Of a DNA stretch of 64,000 nt, positions 61,977 through 64,000 are shown piece by piece (position 1 is the stretch's first letter; each line of letters begins with the position of its first letter). Source of the DNA: Bosea beijingensis (GTDB lineage Bacteria; Pseudomonadota; Alphaproteobacteria; Rhizobiales; Beijerinckiaceae); NCBI RefSeq assembly GCF_030758975.1, contig NZ_CP132359.1:2000811-2064810 (forward strand). Direction: 5' to 3'. The translations under genes were made by a program, and so were the position numbers. Below the pieces are notes generated by a model, which had not been told where the DNA came from, searched no databases, and saw only the letters and a list, made by a program, of their open reading frames with translations.

Positions 61977-63605
61977 TCAGTCCTTCACCGCGGTGGTGCT
62001 GGCGGTGTCGAGGTTGAGGGCCGCCGCCAGCAGCGCCTGGGTATAGGCCTCGCGTGGCTGGGCGAAGATCGCCTCGGCCGGGCCTTCCTCGACCACCTTG
62101 CCGTTCTGCATCACCACGACCCGATGCGACAGCGCCCTCACGACCTTGAGGTCGTGGCTGATGAAGAGATAGCCCAGCTTGCGCTTGGCTTGCAGCCCGC
62201 GCAGCAACTCGACGATCTGTGCCTGCACGGACATGTCGAGCGCCGAGGTCGGCTCGTCCAGCACCACGAACTTGGGATCGAGCGCCATGGCCCGCGCGAT
62301 CGCGATGCGCTGACGCTGGCCGCCCGAGAACTCGTGCGGGTAGCGATCCATCGCTGCAGGGTCCAGCCCCACATCGGCGAGCGCTTGCGCCACGATCTCG
62401 CGGCGCCGCTCATAGCTCAGGTTCGGTTGCTGGATCGCGAGGCCTTCGGCGACGATCTCGGCCACCGACATGCGCGGCGAGAGCGAGCCGTAGGGGTCCT
62501 GGAAGACGACCTGCAGATCCTTGCGCTTCGGCCGGACCTGCTTGCTGGAGAGCCCGTCGATGCGGTCGCCGAGGAAGACGATCGGCCCTTCCGACGAGAT
62601 CAGCCTGAGGATGGCGAGGCCGAGTGTGGTCTTGCCCGAGCCGGATTCGCCGACGACGCCCAGCGTCTCGCCCTCGCGCACCTTGACCGAGATGCCGTCG
62701 ACAGCCTTCAAATGGCCGCTGACGCGGCGCAGCAGGCCGGACTTGATCGGGAACCAGACCTTGACCGGCCCGGCCTCCAGCAGCGTCGCCGCGTCCGCCG
62801 GGACGGGGGCAGGGCGGCCCTTCGGCTCGGCCGCGAGCAGGCGCTTGGTATAGTCGTGCTGCGGGTTGGCGAAGATCTCGGCGACGGGCCCATGCTCGAC
62901 GACCTTGCCCTTCAGCATCACGCAGACCCGGTCGGCGATGCGCCGGACGATGCCGAGGTCATGCGTGATGAACAGCATGGCCATGCCGAGCCGGCCCTGC
63001 AGCTCCTTGAGCAGCTTCAGGATCTGCGCCTGCACGGTGACGTCGAGCGCGGTGGTCGGCTCGTCGGCGACCAACAGTTCGGGCTCGTTCGCGAGCGCCA
63101 TCGCGATCATCACGCGCTGGCGCTGCCCGCCCGAGAGCTGGTGCGGATAGGCATCGAGCCGGCTCGCCGCATCCCGGATGCCGACGAGGTCGAGCAGCTC
63201 CAGCGTGCGGGTGCGGGCCTTCTCGCCGCGCAGCCCTTTGTGCAGTTCGAGGATCTCGCCGATCTGCCGCTCGATCGTATGCAGCGGGTTGAGCGAGGTC
63301 ATCGGCTCCTGGAACACCATGGTGATGTCGTTGCCGCGCACCTTGCGCATCGCGTCCTCGTCGGCCGCGATCAGATCCTGCCCGTTGAACAGGATCTTGC
63401 CGGAAGGATGATGCGCCGCCGGATAGTTCAGGAGCTTCAGGATCGACAGAGCCGAGACCGATTTGCCCGAGCCGGACTCGCCGACAAGCGCGAGCGTCTC
63501 GCCCTTGGCGATCGAGAAGGAGACATGGTCGACGGCGAGCGTCTCGCGCCCGCCCTGGCGGAAAGCGACGGAGAGGTCTTCGACGGAGAGTAGCGGCGCG
63601 GTCAT
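61977..63605 (-). CDS. yejF: Dual ATP-binding protein of Yej-type peptide ABC transporter
   Basis: 542 residues with two ABC ATPase domains. The first has [33 protein letters not shown] and [12 protein letters not shown]. The second has [33 protein letters not shown] and [13 protein letters not shown]. It parallels E. coli YejF throughout, for example [14 protein letters not shown] and [13 protein letters not shown]. YejABEF imports microcin C and antimicrobial or signalling peptides. It overlaps the permease gene by ATGA. Confidence 0.92.
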   Translation of the reverse strand: MTAPLLSVEDLSVAFRQGGRETLAVDHVSFSIAKGETLALVGESGSGKSVSALSILKLLNYPAAHHPSGKILFNGQDLIAADEDAMRKVRGNDITMVFQEPMTSLNPLHTIERQIGEILELHKGLRGEKARTRTLELLDLVGIRDAASRLDAYPHQLSGGQRQRVMIAMALANEPELLVADEPTTALDVTVQAQILKLLKELQGRLGMAMLFITHDLGIVRRIADRVCVMLKGKVVEHGPVAEIFANPQHDYTKRLLAAEPKGRPAPVPADAATLLEAGPVKVWFPIKSGLLRRVSGHLKAVDGISVKVREGETLGVVGESGSGKTTLGLAILRLISSEGPIVFLGDRIDGLSSKQVRPKRKDLQVVFQDPYGSLSPRMSVAEIVAEGLAIQQPNLSYERRREIVAQALADVGLDPAAMDRYPHEFSGGQRQRIAIARAMALDPKFVVLDEPTSALDMSVQAQIVELLRGLQAKRKLGYLFISHDLKVVRALSHRVVVMQNGKVVEEGPAEAIFAQPREAYTQALLAAALNLDTASTTAVKD

Positions 63606-64000
63606 GCGAAGGTCTTCCGCGGGTCGAAGGCGTCGCGCACGGCCTCGCCGATGAAGATCAGCAGCGACAGCATCAGCGCGATCACGATGAAGCCGGAGAG
63701 GCCGAGCCAGGGCGCCTGCAGGTTCGCCTTGCCCTGCGCCAGCAATTCGCCGAGCGAAGGGGAGCCCGGCGGCAGGCCGAAGCCGAGGAAATCGAGCGAG
63801 GTCAGGGTGGTGATCGAGCCGTTCAGGATGAAGGGCAGGAAGGTCAGTGTGGCCACCATCGCGTTCGGCAGCAGGTGCCGGATCATGATGGTGCGGTTGG
63901 AGAGGCCGAGCGCGCGGGCCGCCCGGACATACTCGAAATTGCGCGCCCGCAGGAATTCGGCGCGCACGACGCCGACCAGCGCCACCCAGGAGAACAGCAG
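63602..64000 (-). CDS. yejE: ABC transporter permease, YejE-like, 3' part (5' end outside window)
   Basis: The last ~132 codons of a DppC/OppC-type permease. The EAA loop FLRARNFEYVRAARALGLSNRTIMIRHLLPNAMVATL is complete, followed by LGFGLPPGSPSLGELLAQGKANLQAPWLGLSG, which is characteristic of YejE, and the end [17 protein letters not shown]. The frame continues past the window edge (Leu-Phe-Ser-Trp-Val before the first in-frame Met). It forms the pore with YejB outside the window. Confidence 0.9.
   Translation of the reverse strand: MLFSWVALVGVVRAEFLRARNFEYVRAARALGLSNRTIMIRHLLPNAMVATLTFLPFILNGSITTLTSLDFLGFGLPPGSPSLGELLAQGKANLQAPWLGLSGFIVIALMLSLLIFIGEAVRDAFDPRKTFA

Overview
The window looks like chromosomal DNA of a free-living, GC-rich alphaproteobacterium of the Rhizobiales (Hyphomicrobiales), most likely Bosea or a close relative. 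This rests on: the murA - DUF2948 - hisD - UPF0262 - low-molecular-weight phosphatase order, the ligase-associated DNA repair set, large numbers of peptide and polyamine-type ABC transporters, strongly GC-rich third positions that create long antisense ORFs, and several palindromic intergenic elements of types familiar from Rhizobiales. The taxonomic call comes from gene content and was not tested by a search. No prophage, insertion sequence, CRISPR array or rRNA operon was seen. There is one tRNA, tRNA-Thr(GGT).

Layout. 0-5 kb: the end of epmA, then epmB (EF-P lysylation), a FrnE-like DsbA protein convergent with a TauE/SafE transporter across a shared hairpin, pyrF, and two tandem DUF1330 genes. 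5-9 kb: LuxR-type regulators around a ribokinase-like sugar kinase and its divergent GntR/UTRA regulator. 9-18 kb: a Dpp-like peptide importer (binding protein, two permeases, fused double ATPase) with an M20 peptidase, an EamA transporter and a convergent LysR regulator. Hairpin elements lie between the binding-protein and permease genes. 18-23 kb: an ankyrin protein, a nucleoside deaminase, a CynX-type MFS transporter, a RidA protein and a third LuxR regulator. 22.6-24.3 kb is a scar-like stretch with an unrecognised gene and a decayed cation-efflux gene.

24-33 kb is a catabolic module. A polyamine/opine-type ABC importer, a GntR/FCD regulator and an M24 peptidase run leftward; an amidohydrolase and a gamma-glutamyltransferase-like protein run rightward from the same control region. 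33.7-42 kb carries tRNA-Thr and the ligase-associated DNA damage set (PdeM, DEXH helicase, exonuclease, ATP-dependent ligase) with a methyltransferase and an SGNH hydrolase interspersed. 42-48 kb: a NarL-type response regulator, pyrD, DUF952, an S24 self-cleaving-type repressor with a nested inverted repeat upstream, and a two-gene unit of a disulfide-reductase-like flavoprotein lacking its redox cysteines followed 11 bp later by a histidine kinase.

48-52 kb holds what I consider the most interesting locus: an RpfF-like crotonase (DSF-type fatty-acid signal synthase family) directly upstream of a membrane GGDEF-EAL protein, with a stack of inverted and direct repeats in the promoter region. 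One of the two expected catalytic glutamates is replaced by aspartate. 52-56.5 kb: a small basic protein, murA, DUF2948, hisD, UPF0262 and a phosphatase-like protein. 56.5-61 kb: TadG- and TadE-like pilus genes divergent from a small secreted or membrane protein and a multi-membrane-span chemoreceptor. 60.7-64 kb: deoB, then yejF and the cut-off yejE of a Yej-type peptide importer.
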